Notes: generated from the sequence alone by a model not told the origin. A stretch of DNA of 64,000 nt from MKSF01 sp037190225 (GCA_037190225.1 JBBCJL010000006.1:1-64000); one strand, 5' to 3'. Shown: positions 1 through 9,106, counted from the stretch's first letter. A program made the numbers and translations.

Positions 1-88
<88 letters not shown>

Positions 89-98
89 GTATTTATAA

Positions 99-126
99 CG
101 CCTCAACAATATGTTGAGGCGTTTTT
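99..126 (+). terminator. Rho-independent terminator of the rRNA operon
   Basis: An inverted repeat (CGCCTCAACA / TGTTGAGGCG) closes on a very short loop and is followed by a T run. It sits about 10 bases after the 5S gene. From 127 to 547 I see no supported gene; a 99-codon open frame there has no family-like content. Confidence 0.85.
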
Positions 127-547
127 GCTTTATATACTACCCAAACAACACCAACTACCAACACCAAACCAACCAACACCCACAACCCTTCATAAGCATT
201 AGCAGTATCTACACGAATACCAGCTTATCACAGCTCCCTTGCTCAGGCGTACAACTTGCCGCTGCCTTAACATACCTGTTCTCCCTTGCCCGATATGGGT
301 CTGGACAGCGCTTCCGGGAAAACTGGGTGCAAAGGCCAGGAAGCCCGCCTTTCCGTCAACTCTTTGTAACAGAAAGAGAACGCGTCTTTAAAGCTTTAGA
401 CCTTTCCTGATGTGCAGTTACCCGGTGAGGGTATAGCTGGTTGGTTGCTGATACGCAGCTGCTCATTACCGTTTGTTTTATTTCATGGGAATGGTTTAAT
501 TACAGGATTGAGTTAAGCTATTTTACTTTAAACTTTAAAGACTGTAT

Positions 548-2380
548 ATGAAATATTTAAGCACCGGATTGCTAGTGCTGCTATTGCTTTTTACGATCAG
601 TAGCAGCGGGCAGGGTACTTCAAAGATCAATAATAACTGGGCCTTGGGTCATAGTACCAGTGGTTACCAGGGTATGCTGCTGGATTTTAATAACCCGGGA
701 CCTCCTGTTTTTTCTCCTTGTGCTATGAATGCCGGCGAAGGATGCGCTACCGTATCTGATTTGTCGGGCCGGCTGCTGTTTTACAGTAACGGGAATGTGG
801 TATGGGACAGGCATCATAACCCTATGCCGAATGGAAGTGACCTGCTGGGAAACGGTTATACGAGTACGTTGCACAGGGGCTCTGCCGCGCAGGGGGTGGT
901 GATCGTCCCCTTCCAGGTTGATAAGTATTTTATTTTTGAAACGGAGCCCACATACCCGGTTGAAGGATTAGAAAAAGGTTACCTGCGGTATTCGATCGTG
1001 GATATGACCCTGAATAACGGGCTGGGAGATGTGGTGGCAGGTAGCAAGAACATTATCCTGGACTCCTTTATCGGCGAAGCTGCTGTAGCTGTCAGGGGAG
1101 AGGGGTGCTATATCTGGCTGGTGGTGCAGGCTAAGAATGGAAATTTTAAAGCCTTTAAAATTGAGACGACAGGTCATATTGCTCCGCCTGTTATTTCCGG
1201 GTCTAATATCTCTTTTGCTAGCTATACGATCAATGCGAGCCCTGACGGGACGATGCTGGCCAATTACCATGATCTCTACGCTTTTGATAAGCGTACAGGT
1301 GCTATCGGGCATATCCTGACATTTTTAAGATCTGGATATATTTACAGCAGCTGTTTTTCACCCGATGGCAGCAAATTATACCATGCGCCTGTACCAGCAG
1401 GTAGTGACCTGTTTATAGAGCAATATGATCTTTCGCTTTTACCCAATGTAGCGGCTGTGAGGAACTCCGGTGTTTTGTTGCCTGCAGGACGCGTCTACGA
1501 ACTCAGGGAGGGACCTGATAAGAAGCTTTATGTCATGTCAGGGGATACCAGGACTATACACGTCATTGAGCAGCCCGATCTGCCCGGCGCTGCCTGCAAC
1601 ATGGTATTGAATGCGATCCCGGTAGCCGCCAACTATGGCATGATCCTGAATATTGGAACGCCGGTCCCGGATCTGCCTTATAGTATCAGATATGTAACAC
1701 ATGACACTATTGTTTGTTCCGGTGCACCGTTCCGGTTAAACGGTCCGCCGGGTTTTCAGCAATATGCCTGGAGCACTGGAGAGCATGCCCGTGATATCCG
1801 GGTCACTGCATCCGGTATATACCGCCTGGTGAGCAGTAATGGTTGTGAAGTGCAGATAGATAGTTTCAGGGTTACATTCGAGGAGCTGCATCTAGACTTG
1901 GGTAATGATACATTTTTATGTGAAGGGGAAACGCTGGTATTGCAGCCCGGGGATATGCCGGATGGTGCAATATATGAATGGTCGGATAACAGTACTGCTG
2001 AAACTTTAAAGGTCACTATTCCCGGGATGTACAGGCTGACAGTCACCAGGGGCCCCTGCAGGGCGACCGATGATATCCATGTACAAATGGATGATTGTCA
2101 TTGTGTGGTGTTTATACCCAACTCCTTTACCCCCAATAATGACAGCAGGAACGACCATTTCGGGCCGATAGTACATTGCCAGGTAACGGGCTATTCTTTC
2201 CGGATATTCAACCGCTGGGGGGAATGTGTCTTTTATACTGTCGATCCGGACAGGCACTGGGATGGGATGTACCAATCCGGTCCCTGTGACGTAGGAGTGT
2301 ATTTCTATTACCTGAAATACACTAAAAAGATATTGGGTGAAGAGGTGATCAAAAAAGGAGAGGTCCACCTGCTCCGGTAA
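548..2380 (+). CDS. Secreted protein with T9SS type B (CHU_C/gliding-associated) C-terminal domain
   Basis: This 610-residue protein is predicted to be exported by the Sec pathway and then through the type IX secretion system to the cell surface or medium. An N-terminal signal peptide is visible (residues 1-22, hydrophobic LLVLLLLF core, ending near SSGQG). The middle carries beta-rich sequence with GCATVSDLSGRLLFYSNG-like and SPDGSKLY segments that resemble beta-propeller blades. Two adhesin-like modules follow (around 385-440 and 450-510, each with a Cys pair and a W-S-[TD] motif). The last 90 residues (FIPNSFTPNNDSRNDHF, IFNRWGECVF, WDGMY, GVYFYYLKY) are a textbook type B sorting domain. 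The ligand or role of the central part is not recognisable. It stands alone, between the rRNA operon and a bidirectional terminator. Confidence 0.9.
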   Translation: MKYLSTGLLVLLLLFTISSSGQGTSKINNNWALGHSTSGYQGMLLDFNNPGPPVFSPCAMNAGEGCATVSDLSGRLLFYSNGNVVWDRHHNPMPNGSDLLGNGYTSTLHRGSAAQGVVIVPFQVDKYFIFETEPTYPVEGLEKGYLRYSIVDMTLNNGLGDVVAGSKNIILDSFIGEAAVAVRGEGCYIWLVVQAKNGNFKAFKIETTGHIAPPVISGSNISFASYTINASPDGTMLANYHDLYAFDKRTGAIGHILTFLRSGYIYSSCFSPDGSKLYHAPVPAGSDLFIEQYDLSLLPNVAAVRNSGVLLPAGRVYELREGPDKKLYVMSGDTRTIHVIEQPDLPGAACNMVLNAIPVAANYGMILNIGTPVPDLPYSIRYVTHDTIVCSGAPFRLNGPPGFQQYAWSTGEHARDIRVTASGIYRLVSSNGCEVQIDSFRVTFEELHLDLGNDTFLCEGETLVLQPGDMPDGAIYEWSDNSTAETLKVTIPGMYRLTVTRGPCRATDDIHVQMDDCHCVVFIPNSFTPNNDSRNDHFGPIVHCQVTGYSFRIFNRWGECVFYTVDPDRHWDGMYQSGPCDVGVYFYYLKYTKKILGEEVIKKGEVHLLR

Positions 2381-2427
2381 TACGCAGAAGCGGTCCTGTA
2401 AGTTATATTGTAGAGTGACATAAGCAT

Positions 2428-2460
2428 AAAAACTCCCCGGTAATCTACCGGGGAGTTTTC
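2428..2460. terminator. Bidirectional terminator between convergent genes
   Basis: The hairpin AACTCCCCGGT / ACCGGGGAGTT has A residues on its left flank and T residues on its right. It lies between the stop of the forward T9SS gene (2380) and the stop of the reverse collagen-like gene (2513), so it can end transcription from both sides. Confidence 0.85.
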
Positions 2461-2512
2461 TTTTAAGACGGTAATTTACAACAGTTACTAAAAGTGCTGC
2501 TGGAAAATGCTG

Positions 2513-4561
2513 TTATTTTTTTACTGCATTACTGTCGGATGCAGGATCTTTTGCTGCTTTAGGCGTATTCCTGTAGAAGATACCTTTTTCTTTTGGCAAG
2601 CCATATACTTCCGGATGCAGGTAGTAACCTTTATCTTTATCTCTTTTTTCAACCTCAGGCTGTACCCTGTTAGCTTCAGCATATTTATCTTTCCTGATAC
2701 CTGTTACCTGCCAGCTTACTTTTACATTCGGAACGCTGGTCTGTATTTTGAAAGTATTGCCGCTGATCTCTTCTATAACCGCTGCCTGTGCCAGTGCACC
2801 GATAGGTGTTAGCTGGTAACGGTAATCGCTGTTCAGCGCATTGAAATAATTAGGCAGTGTAACGGTCGCATAGCCATTGGCATCTGTCTGTATATTACCG
2901 TTGTACACGTTCATCATATCAGGACTTTCCACAAAGCTGTGGTACAGGTATTTGTTTTCCGGATCTAAAGGGTGGTCTATCTGGAAGGTTCCGGCTCCTT
3001 TGGATAAATTGCCTGTGACGATAGCATTACCGTTAAAGACACCCGCGTAGTGCCAGGAAGTGGAGCTGTTACCGGCGGTTCCATATACGCCCCAGCGGTC
3101 ATACCCGGAAGGTGCATTGGCAAAGATACCGATACCTGTGTTTTGCTGAGTTGCATCATAGCCCATAAAGAAACCGCCGACAGCCGCCCCGGTCGCAGCA
3201 CTGTTAAAACCTAAGGCAAAGATACCCTGGGACTCAACATTGCTGTTATTCGCTATGGCAACCAGGCCCCTGGAGATGGAATCCGTAGCTGTTGCAGAAG
3301 TGACAAAGGCCCCGGCGTGGTGTCCGAAAGGTAAGCCGTTGACATTGAGGTTGGCATTTTGTGAGCCATTCACGTGGAATTTAGCTTCAGGTGTAGTGGT
3401 GCCGACACCTATATTGCCGTTATTGGTAACTGTCAGTCTTGGGTTGGTCTGGGTGGTCAGGTGCAGGCTGGCATTGGATCCGGCAGAAGTACCGAAATCC
3501 ACATCGTTGGCTGCTCCGGAGAACGAGCCGAAATAGCCGAGGTTGTTGCTGCCCTCATAGATACGGTGGGAAGACTGCGTACCGTTACCATAGAAATTGA
3601 CACCGGCCCCGGCAGTGCTGGAACCGATATTCAGCACATTGGTACCTTCCGAAACGATAGAATTACCACCGGTATTAGCACCGGTAAACTTGATAAGGTA
3701 ATTGGCAGTACCGTTAATGCTGCCGCTGCCCGGAGGGCCTTGTGGTCCCTGAGGTCCCGCCGGCCCTGCCGGTCCCGTATTACCGATAGGTCCTTGTGCC
3801 CCCGCCGGTCCTGCTGGTCCTGCCGGACCTGTATTACCAATAGGTCCTTGTGCCCCCGCCGGTCCTGCTGGCCCTGCCGGACCTGTGTTACCGATAGGTC
3901 CTTGCGGACCCGCCGGTCCCGCTGGCCCTGCCGGGCCTGTATTACCGATAGGCCCTGCTGGTCCCGCCGGGCCTGTAGGGCCTGCCGGTCCTGTGTTACC
4001 GATAGGCCCTTGTGCACCCGCCGGCCCTGCTGGTCCCACTGGTCCTGTAGGGCCTGCCGGTCCTGTGTTACCGATAGGTCCTTGTGCACCCGCCGGTCCT
4101 GCTGGTCCCGCCGGACCCACTGGTCCTGCAGGACCCTGTGGACCTACCGGGCCGGACGCGCTGTTCATAGCGTACATCGCAAACGGAACGCTCAGTAATT
4201 CATTGGTCCCCAGGCTCGTATAATTCGTACCGCCGGCAGGATCTATTTCCACTTTAATGAATTTGTCGCTGTTGCCCCAGTTGATAGAGGTCATGTCACC
4301 TGAAACGGGAGTACCGCCGCCAACGGCAAGCGTATAAAGCCCATAGGCATTGGTAGTTGTAGTATGGGATTCTACATATAAGGGCGTGCCGGTAGCCGTG
4401 CCTTCAATAATAGTGATACGCAACCCCAGCTGCTGATTGGCCAGCGGCTGTCCTGAGGCAGCCCGGGCGATCCCCTGGTAGTTGAATTTTTGTGACTGCG
4501 CAACCGCTGCCGTACTGGTGGCCAGCAGCAGTGCACTGGCCAGTATGTAATTCGTTCTCAT
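2513..4561 (-). CDS. Secreted collagen-like (Gly-X-Y repeat) protein
   Basis: The protein has 682 residues when started at the ATG at 4561. That start begins MRTNYILASALLLATSTAAVAQ-like signal sequence and avoids overlapping the upstream gene; a longer frame to 4660 has no signal peptide. Order: signal peptide (about 1-21), a conserved beta domain (about 24-135, FNYQGIARAASGQPLANQQ), about 140 residues of uninterrupted Gly-X-Y with six GPIGNTGP blocks (about 138-278), then a large C-terminal region. The C-terminal region ends in a module (PLDPENKYLYHSFVESPDM, GNIQTDANGYATVTLPNYF) that often closes bacterial surface/fibre proteins of this type. Collagen repeats are expected to form a trimeric rod, with the C-terminal domain as head. 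No T9SS sorting domain is visible. It lies 44 bases downstream of a small T9SS protein on the same strand, so co-transcription is likely. Confidence 0.85.
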   Translation of the reverse strand: MRTNYILASALLLATSTAAVAQSQKFNYQGIARAASGQPLANQQLGLRITIIEGTATGTPLYVESHTTTTNAYGLYTLAVGGGTPVSGDMTSINWGNSDKFIKVEIDPAGGTNYTSLGTNELLSVPFAMYAMNSASGPVGPQGPAGPVGPAGPAGPAGAQGPIGNTGPAGPTGPVGPAGPAGAQGPIGNTGPAGPTGPAGPAGPIGNTGPAGPAGPAGPQGPIGNTGPAGPAGPAGAQGPIGNTGPAGPAGPAGAQGPIGNTGPAGPAGPQGPQGPPGSGSINGTANYLIKFTGANTGGNSIVSEGTNVLNIGSSTAGAGVNFYGNGTQSSHRIYEGSNNLGYFGSFSGAANDVDFGTSAGSNASLHLTTQTNPRLTVTNNGNIGVGTTTPEAKFHVNGSQNANLNVNGLPFGHHAGAFVTSATATDSISRGLVAIANNSNVESQGIFALGFNSAATGAAVGGFFMGYDATQQNTGIGIFANAPSGYDRWGVYGTAGNSSTSWHYAGVFNGNAIVTGNLSKGAGTFQIDHPLDPENKYLYHSFVESPDMMNVYNGNIQTDANGYATVTLPNYFNALNSDYRYQLTPIGALAQAAVIEEISGNTFKIQTSVPNVKVSWQVTGIRKDKYAEANRVQPEVEKRDKDKGYYLHPEVYGLPKEKGIFYRNTPKAAKDPASDSNAVKK
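3727..4155 (-). repeat. Collagen-type tandem repeat inside the coding sequence
   Basis: GC-rich tandem units, mostly 45-54 bases, encode repeated Gly-Pro-X triplets with the block GPIGNTGPAGP occurring six times. Units differ by whole 9-base (triplet) steps and a few synonymous changes, consistent with length change by recombination or slippage without loss of frame. Confidence 0.85.
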
Positions 4562-4605
4562 GTCTTGAATAAAAATTTGGATGTATAAGATGTATAGGTT
4601 ACGTA

Positions 4606-5130
4606 TTATAGTTTCTGGATGTTGAAGTTGTTGTGATACTTGCGGTTGTTTTCCGTACATATTACACGCAGCACATATCCGCCGGCGGCAAGGTGCCCGA
4701 TGCTGATGCTTACTTTTTCATTGCCACGCGGGAGCGCCTTGTCCTCCTGCTGTAAGATCCTGCCCTGCAGGTCATATAAGGCATAGCTTAAGGCTGCGTT
4801 CGGAAGCAGTGTGGGCTGTATGTAGATGCTGCTTTCCGTAGGGTTGGGGAACACTCTGATCTGTGCGGCGGTAAGGCCGGGCGTATTGCCGATGTTCTGG
4901 CTGGTATCATCACTGACCACTATAGGCTGCAGGACGCCATGCGTCACCACAGTATTGCCGGCAGTTCCGGTATGTACTGCTACATTTTCCCCTATGGACC
5001 ATTCATAGGTGCTGCTCCCGATAGTGGTGCTTCCCCCCGCACTATTGATGATGGAAGGACCTATATCCTGGGCAAAAGAACCCTGCCAGGCTATAACTGC
5101 CGCTATACAGAAGAATCCGTATTTTTTCAT
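4606..5130 (-). CDS. Small T9SS type A sorting-domain protein
   Basis: This 174-residue secreted protein has a signal peptide at 1-20 (MKKYGFFCIAAVIAWQGSFA). A short region (about 22-75) contains GPSIINSAGGS and STYEWSIGENV, a segment often seen before type A sorting domains in the Bacteroidota. The C-terminal part (about 88-174) is a T9SS type A domain: RVFPNPTESSIYIQ, ALYDLQGRILQQ, LAAGGYVLRV and the final basic FNIQKL. Almost the whole protein is export and sorting sequence, so its function may be as a small surface partner of the collagen-like protein 44 bases downstream; that link is inference from gene order. It is preceded by an AT-rich 200-base leader. Confidence 0.85.
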   Translation of the reverse strand: MKKYGFFCIAAVIAWQGSFAQDIGPSIINSAGGSTTIGSSTYEWSIGENVAVHTGTAGNTVVTHGVLQPIVVSDDTSQNIGNTPGLTAAQIRVFPNPTESSIYIQPTLLPNAALSYALYDLQGRILQQEDKALPRGNEKVSISIGHLAAGGYVLRVICTENNRKYHNNFNIQKL

Positions 5131-5326
5131 ATTAGAAATATTTAATAGTGAAAATATCAGGTTGTATAAAACTTCCTGATATTTGTTAAAGTCATTTAAA
5201 TTGTAATGTTAAGGTAATAATTTGTTAATAATTGTTTTGGTATTTTTATTAACATTTTGATAATGAATTTAACTTTTTGTAAGATATTTTAGGGGCGTGG
5301 TCTGTCAGGGATTTAAGCACGTATGG

Positions 5327-5352
5327 GACAGGCCATGCCAATGAGGCCTGTC
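5327..5352 (-). terminator. Hairpin after folK
   Basis: The inverted repeat GACAGGCC / GGCCTGTC with a 10-base loop lies about 65 bases downstream of the folK stop on the reverse strand. The T tract is weak, so efficient termination is uncertain. The rest of 5131-5415 is AT-rich leader of the T9SS gene. Confidence 0.45.
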
Positions 5353-5415
5353 TTGTATCGGGTACGGTATTGCAGGCAAAAAAGTGTCGTTATATTGCCG
5401 GAGAAAGAGATGGGT

Positions 5416-5916
5416 TCAGGGGGCTTCGGAGAGCTGCCTCACGCTCAGTGTGTCGGGGCAGGCATCCAGCAGCTCCCTGGTGGAACGGCGTAAGACAGGG
5501 TGTTGCAGGTCGGGCGCAATTTCGTTTAATGGCATCAGCACAAAATTCCTTACCTGCATCAGGGGATGCGGAAGCCGGAGGTCCGGGTGGTTCATAACCA
5601 GCCTGTCAAAGTAAATGATATCTATGTCTATGGTCCTTTCGCCCCACCTGGTCTGGCGGGTTCTGTCGAGTGCCGCTTCTATCTGCTGCAGGGACCGGAG
5701 CAGCGCTAAAGAAGCAAGCCTTGTACGTATTTCAGCAGCAACGTTGATATGCGGTGGCAGGTCTTCCCGTCCCCAGGCCGCTGTTTCGTAAAGATGGGAC
5801 CGGCGGGTAATAGTCGTGTGTGGCAGCAGTGCGATGCTTTCAAGGGCTTTCAGGATATACCCGTGGCGGTTACCCTGGTTGCTTCCCAATACCAGGTAGG
5901 CGGTATGCAGCGTCAT
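5416..5916 (-). CDS. folK: 2-amino-4-hydroxy-6-hydroxymethyldihydropteridine pyrophosphokinase
   Basis: FolK transfers pyrophosphate from ATP to 6-hydroxymethyl-7,8-dihydropterin in cytoplasmic folate synthesis. The 166-residue frame starts at the ATG at 5916, one base after the nadD stop; a longer in-frame start would run into nadD. Family marks are LGSNQGNR (10-17), the ATP/Mg site RWGERTIDIDI (90-100, with Asp97 and Asp99) and LPHP (115-118) followed by RNFVLMPL. The length is normal for the family. Gene order FeoA-nadD-folK on one strand with spacings of 9 and 1 bases indicates one transcript. Confidence 0.95.
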   Translation of the reverse strand: MTLHTAYLVLGSNQGNRHGYILKALESIALLPHTTITRRSHLYETAAWGREDLPPHINVAAEIRTRLASLALLRSLQQIEAALDRTRQTRWGERTIDIDIIYFDRLVMNHPDLRLPHPLMQVRNFVLMPLNEIAPDLQHPVLRRSTRELLDACPDTLSVRQLSEAP

Positions 5917-5917
5917 G

Positions 5918-6487
5918 CTATTTATAATATTGGTTGGTTTCAATATAATCCTTAACGGCATCGGGCACCAGGTACCTGATGCTTTTGCCCTTTTTGACCT
6001 GGTTCCGGATATGGGTTGCGGAAATGTCCAGCAGGGGAGCGTCCACTACCGTTATGTATGGCGACAGGCTGGTATCTACCGTGAAGCCCGGCCTGTTATA
6101 TACATAGATAGCATAATTCCTGAGCAGCAGCTCGTAATTCTTCCACTTCCGGATATTCTGGATGCTGTCTCCTCCCATAATGACGCTGAATTGCTCTGTC
6201 GGGAATTTTTCTGTCAGGTAGGTAAGGGTATCAATAGTGTAAGAGGGCTTGGGCAGCTGGAACTCGATATTGGAAACGCGGAAACGGGGATTGTCCTGTA
6301 TGGCCAGCGTTACCAGGTGCAGCCGGTCGTACTCGTTCAGCAGGGTGGCGGAAGGCTTCAGCGGATTCTGCGGCGATACCACGAACCATATCTTATCCAG
6401 GTCGGTATTATGAACGATGTGATTGGCTATAATGAGGTGTCCCGTATGCACCGGGTTGAAGCTGCCGAAATAAAGACCGATTCTCAT
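5918..6487 (-). CDS. nadD: Nicotinate-nucleotide adenylyltransferase
   Basis: NadD adenylates nicotinate mononucleotide in NAD synthesis (cytoplasm). The 189-residue protein carries the nucleotidyltransferase signature GSFNPVHTGH (8-17), the substrate loop with PQNPLKP, MGGDSIQNIRKWKNYE in the middle and the C-terminal ISATHIRNQVKKGKSIRYLVP motif with the ISxTxIR signature. Length and motif spacing are ordinary for the family. It is coupled to folK (1-base gap) and follows a FeoA-domain gene by 9 bases. Confidence 0.96.
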   Translation of the reverse strand: MRIGLYFGSFNPVHTGHLIIANHIVHNTDLDKIWFVVSPQNPLKPSATLLNEYDRLHLVTLAIQDNPRFRVSNIEFQLPKPSYTIDTLTYLTEKFPTEQFSVIMGGDSIQNIRKWKNYELLLRNYAIYVYNRPGFTVDTSLSPYITVVDAPLLDISATHIRNQVKKGKSIRYLVPDAVKDYIETNQYYK

Positions 6488-6496
6488 GATGCAGGG

Positions 6497-6730
6497 TTAT
6501 GGGATTAAGGTTACAAAGATGTGCCTGGCCTCGCTTTTCCGGATGCTGAGGCTATAATCCCTGTTGTTAATGATCAGGGGGTCGCCCAGCGGCGCTATAT
6601 TTTCCAGTATGATGACCTGCAGCGGCAAAAATCCCATTTCGTTCAGTACCGCGTTCACTGTCTCGTCATCTATGTACTGTATCACGGCCTGTTGTCCTTT
6701 CTTTAAGGCTGTCAGAGGTATACTGTCCAT
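6497..6730 (-). CDS. FeoA-domain protein
   Basis: The 77-residue protein, if started at the ATG at 6730, is essentially a single FeoA (SH3-like) domain: LTALKKGQQAVIQYID, MGFLPLQVIILENIAPLGDP, YSLSIRKSEARHIFV. A longer frame begins only with a TTG at 6772 and adds residues outside the domain, so 6730 is preferred. FeoA proteins assist the ferrous-iron transporter FeoB, but no feoB is in the window. The protein may therefore be a stand-alone FeoA-like regulator, or feoB may be elsewhere. It appears to be the first gene of the nadD-folK transcript. Confidence 0.8.
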   Translation of the reverse strand: MDSIPLTALKKGQQAVIQYIDDETVNAVLNEMGFLPLQVIILENIAPLGDPLIINNRDYSLSIRKSEARHIFVTLIP

Positions 6731-6867
6731 GCTTCCCTGTTGATGTGTTTGAAAATCAAAATAGTCCGGCAAAATTACATTATCCGGTACGATGCGTCAA
6801 AAGAATTTTACGGCGGGTTTGTATGGAAATAGTATTATTTTTACCATTCAATACTTGAAACAGCTTT

Positions 6868-7962
6868 ATGAGCATACAAAACAATTATGTGGCTATCATG
6901 GCAGGCGGTATCGGCAGCAGGTTCTGGCCGGTAAGCAAGACCAGGATGCCCAAGCAATTCCTTGATATGCTGGGTGTGGGAAGAACGCTTATACAGTCCA
7001 CTTACGACAGGTTCAAGCATATCATACCCCAGGAAAATATATTTATCATTACCAACAGGCTGTACGTAGATATTGTCAGGCAGCAGATACCGGATATTCC
7101 CGACTGTAATATATTGCGGGAGCCGTTCCGTAAAAATACCGCGCCTACGGCTTCGTTTGCCACTTATAAGATCAAGGCCGTCAACCCGGATGCCAATATC
7201 CTGTTTACGCCTTCAGACCAGCTGATCACGGATGAGCGCAGCTATGAGCGGAATATCTACGAGGCTTTCGATTTTGTGAGCAGGAATGACTCTATCCTCA
7301 CCTTCGGCATCAAGCCCAACCGCCCGGAAGTCAATTACGGCTATATACAATTTGAGCAGGCGGAAGAGAACCAGGATGATAAGATACTGAAAGTAAAGAC
7401 CTTCACAGAAAAGCCCAACCTGGAGCTGGCCAAGACCTTCCTGAAATCGGGCGACTTCCTGTGGAATTCGGGCATACTGGCCTGGAATGCCAATACTTTT
7501 GTAAAGATACTGGAACGAAGCCTGCCCGACCTCTATGATGTATTCCAGCAGATAGAGACGGTGATCGGTACGCCCGGAGAGCAGCAGGATATAGAGCACC
7601 TGTATATGCAATGCACGAATGTATCCATAGATTACGGCATACTGGAGCGTAACAACAGCGTATATGTGCTCCCGGCGTATTTCGGCTGGACCGACCTGGG
7701 CAACTGGGATGCCATATACAATAATGTGGAAAAGGATTACCTGGGCAATGCGGTGCTGGGAAGCAGGGATGTCCTGGTGATAGATGCCAATAACTGCCTT
7801 GTAAGGCTGCCGGAAGGCAAGACCGCCATACTGCAGGGGCTGGAGAACTTTATAGTCGTGGACAGCGAGGACGCCCTGCTGATCTGCCATAAAAGCAACC
7901 GGCACCAGATCAAAAACTACTTGTCGGAATTAAGAAGAAACTTTGGAGATAAATACCTATGA
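6868..7962 (+). CDS. manC: Mannose-1-phosphate guanylyltransferase (GDP-mannose pyrophosphorylase)
   Basis: This enzyme makes GDP-mannose from mannose-1-phosphate and GTP, a precursor for polysaccharides and O-glycans (cytoplasm). The 364-residue protein has the nucleotidyltransferase signature GGIGSRFWP (13-21) followed by MPKQF, then the conserved REPFRKNTAP, FTPSDQLI, FTEKP and LWNSGI segments, and the WTDLGNWD motif. It corresponds to the nucleotidyltransferase plus short beta-helix region without the phosphomannose-isomerase extension of bifunctional forms. It is divergent from the FeoA gene (137 bases apart) and overlaps the next gene by 4 bases (ATGA), so translation is probably coupled. 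Confidence 0.93.
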   Translation: MSIQNNYVAIMAGGIGSRFWPVSKTRMPKQFLDMLGVGRTLIQSTYDRFKHIIPQENIFIITNRLYVDIVRQQIPDIPDCNILREPFRKNTAPTASFATYKIKAVNPDANILFTPSDQLITDERSYERNIYEAFDFVSRNDSILTFGIKPNRPEVNYGYIQFEQAEENQDDKILKVKTFTEKPNLELAKTFLKSGDFLWNSGILAWNANTFVKILERSLPDLYDVFQQIETVIGTPGEQQDIEHLYMQCTNVSIDYGILERNNSVYVLPAYFGWTDLGNWDAIYNNVEKDYLGNAVLGSRDVLVIDANNCLVRLPEGKTAILQGLENFIVVDSEDALLICHKSNRHQIKNYLSELRRNFGDKYL

Positions 7963-8648
7963 TACAAGAACAGGAATTTAAAGCCCTGCAGGAACGCCTG
8001 TCCGGGGCCGGCGTGACGCTGGTAGCGGTATCCAAATTCCAGCCGCCGGAGAAGATAGAAGCGCTATACGCTATGGGGCAACGGGATTTCGGGGAGAACT
8101 ACGTGCAGGAGCTGGTGACCAAATATGAGTACTTTAAGGATAAGCCGGGTTACGCCGATATCCGCTGGCATTTCATAGGGCACCTGCAGCGTAATAAAGT
8201 GAAATATATCGCGCCTTTCATACACCTGGTCCACAGCGTGGATAGCTTCAGGCTGCTGCAGGAGATAGGGAAAGAAGCGTCCAGGCACAGCCGCGTCATC
8301 GACTGCCTGCTGCAGCTGCACATCGCGCAGGAGGATACCAAATTCGGTATGACCGCCACGGAAGCCACGGAGCTGATGGAATATTATAAGGCGCAGCAGG
8401 CTGAGCTTACAGCCGTGGCGATAAGAGGTGTGATGGGCATGGCCTCCATCTCGGAAGAAGAGCAGAAGGTCAGGGCGGAATTTGCAGCGCTGAGCAGCAC
8501 CTTCAGCTACCTCAAAAGCACTTACTTCCTGCTGGACGAACGTTTCAGCGAGCGGTCCATGGGCATGAGCGCGGACTATGAATGGGCCATAGCTGAGGGC
8601 AGCACGATGGTGCGTATCGGCAGCACCTTATTCGGCGCAAGGCGCTGA
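7959..8648 (+). CDS. YggS-type pyridoxal 5'-phosphate homeostasis protein
   Basis: The 229-residue protein belongs to the YggS/PROSC family, which binds PLP and keeps vitamin B6 pools balanced; no catalysis is established for the family. The PLP-binding lysine is Lys26 in LVAVSKFQP. FGENYVQEL, WHFIGHLQRNK, SVDS and the C-terminal SMGMSADYEWAIAEGSTMVRIG and FGAR segments are the classic family blocks. The start ATG overlaps the manC stop by 4 bases. A strong hairpin terminator follows. Confidence 0.93.
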   Translation: MIQEQEFKALQERLSGAGVTLVAVSKFQPPEKIEALYAMGQRDFGENYVQELVTKYEYFKDKPGYADIRWHFIGHLQRNKVKYIAPFIHLVHSVDSFRLLQEIGKEASRHSRVIDCLLQLHIAQEDTKFGMTATEATELMEYYKAQQAELTAVAIRGVMGMASISEEEQKVRAEFAALSSTFSYLKSTYFLLDERFSERSMGMSADYEWAIAEGSTMVRIGSTLFGARR

Positions 8649-8660
8649 ATCGCGTTACCT

Positions 8661-8709
8661 GCAAAAAGGACAGGCGTAACCGGTACCCGGTTACGCCTGT
8701 CCTTTTTGC
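8661..8709. terminator. Strong bidirectional terminator
   Basis: A 23-bp perfect stem (GCAAAAAGGACAGGCG half and its exact complement) closes on a 3-base loop, with A and T runs inside the stem ends. It separates the yggS gene from the convergent lipoprotein gene. Confidence 0.9.
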
Positions 8710-8764
8710 ATTTGTAACTGTACGTTTGGACCTTGTGGCGATAAGCCGGACAGGCGCTGCATCA

Positions 8765-9106
8765 TTACCTGAAATCCACCTGTTGCTCCTTGGTATCGTA
8801 CACGTAAGTATAACGGCCTCTGATACGGCTGGTATCACCGGCGAGCGCGTCCTGCCCGGTGGCATAAGTGACAACGCTGATACTGCTGCCTTTGGGCGTC
8901 TGCTTCCTGCTCATATCCATACTGATGGAATCCAGCACATACATAGAGGTATTCAGCCAGGTGGTCCTGTCAAGGTCGCCGGTGATGATGATAGTCGCTA
9001 TGTGCTGCTGCTGGTCAAAGCCAACGCCTTTGTAGGGTGCTATGGCCTTGTTACAGGCGCTGAAGATAAAGGCTGCGGTACAGCCTGCTAGGAAAAGATA
9101 TTTCAT
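8765..9106 (-). CDS. Small hypothetical lipoprotein
   Basis: The 113-residue protein has a lipoprotein signal peptide (residues 1-18) with lipobox FSAC, giving acylation at Cys18. The mature part (about 95 residues) is hydrophilic, with alternating beta-type segments (ATIIITGDL, SISVVTYATG, YTYVYD). No family was recognised. It is a single gene convergent with yggS and divergent from the Tc toxin locus. The spacer 9107-9490 is AT-rich. Confidence 0.7.
   Translation of the reverse strand: MKYLFLAGCTAAFIFSACNKAIAPYKGVGFDQQQHIATIIITGDLDRTTWLNTSMYVLDSISMDMSRKQTPKGSSISVVTYATGQDALAGDTSRIRGRYTYVYDTKEQQVDFR

Noticed and set aside
111..410. 99-codon forward frame just after the 5S gene
   Set aside because: Starts inside the terminator hairpin, has an Asn/Gln/Thr-rich beginning without domain-like pattern, and no ribosome-binding context.
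3374..4223. Long forward frames rich in Arg/Cys or Gly-Pro across the collagen-like gene, and possible CRISPR-like periodicity
   Set aside because: They are antisense or frame-shifted images of the Gly-X-Y codon repeat. The repeat units have no unique spacers, so it is not a CRISPR array.
5915..6508. 197-codon forward frame over nadD
   Set aside because: Complete overlap with nadD, whose motifs are unmistakable; the forward product has no family-like blocks.
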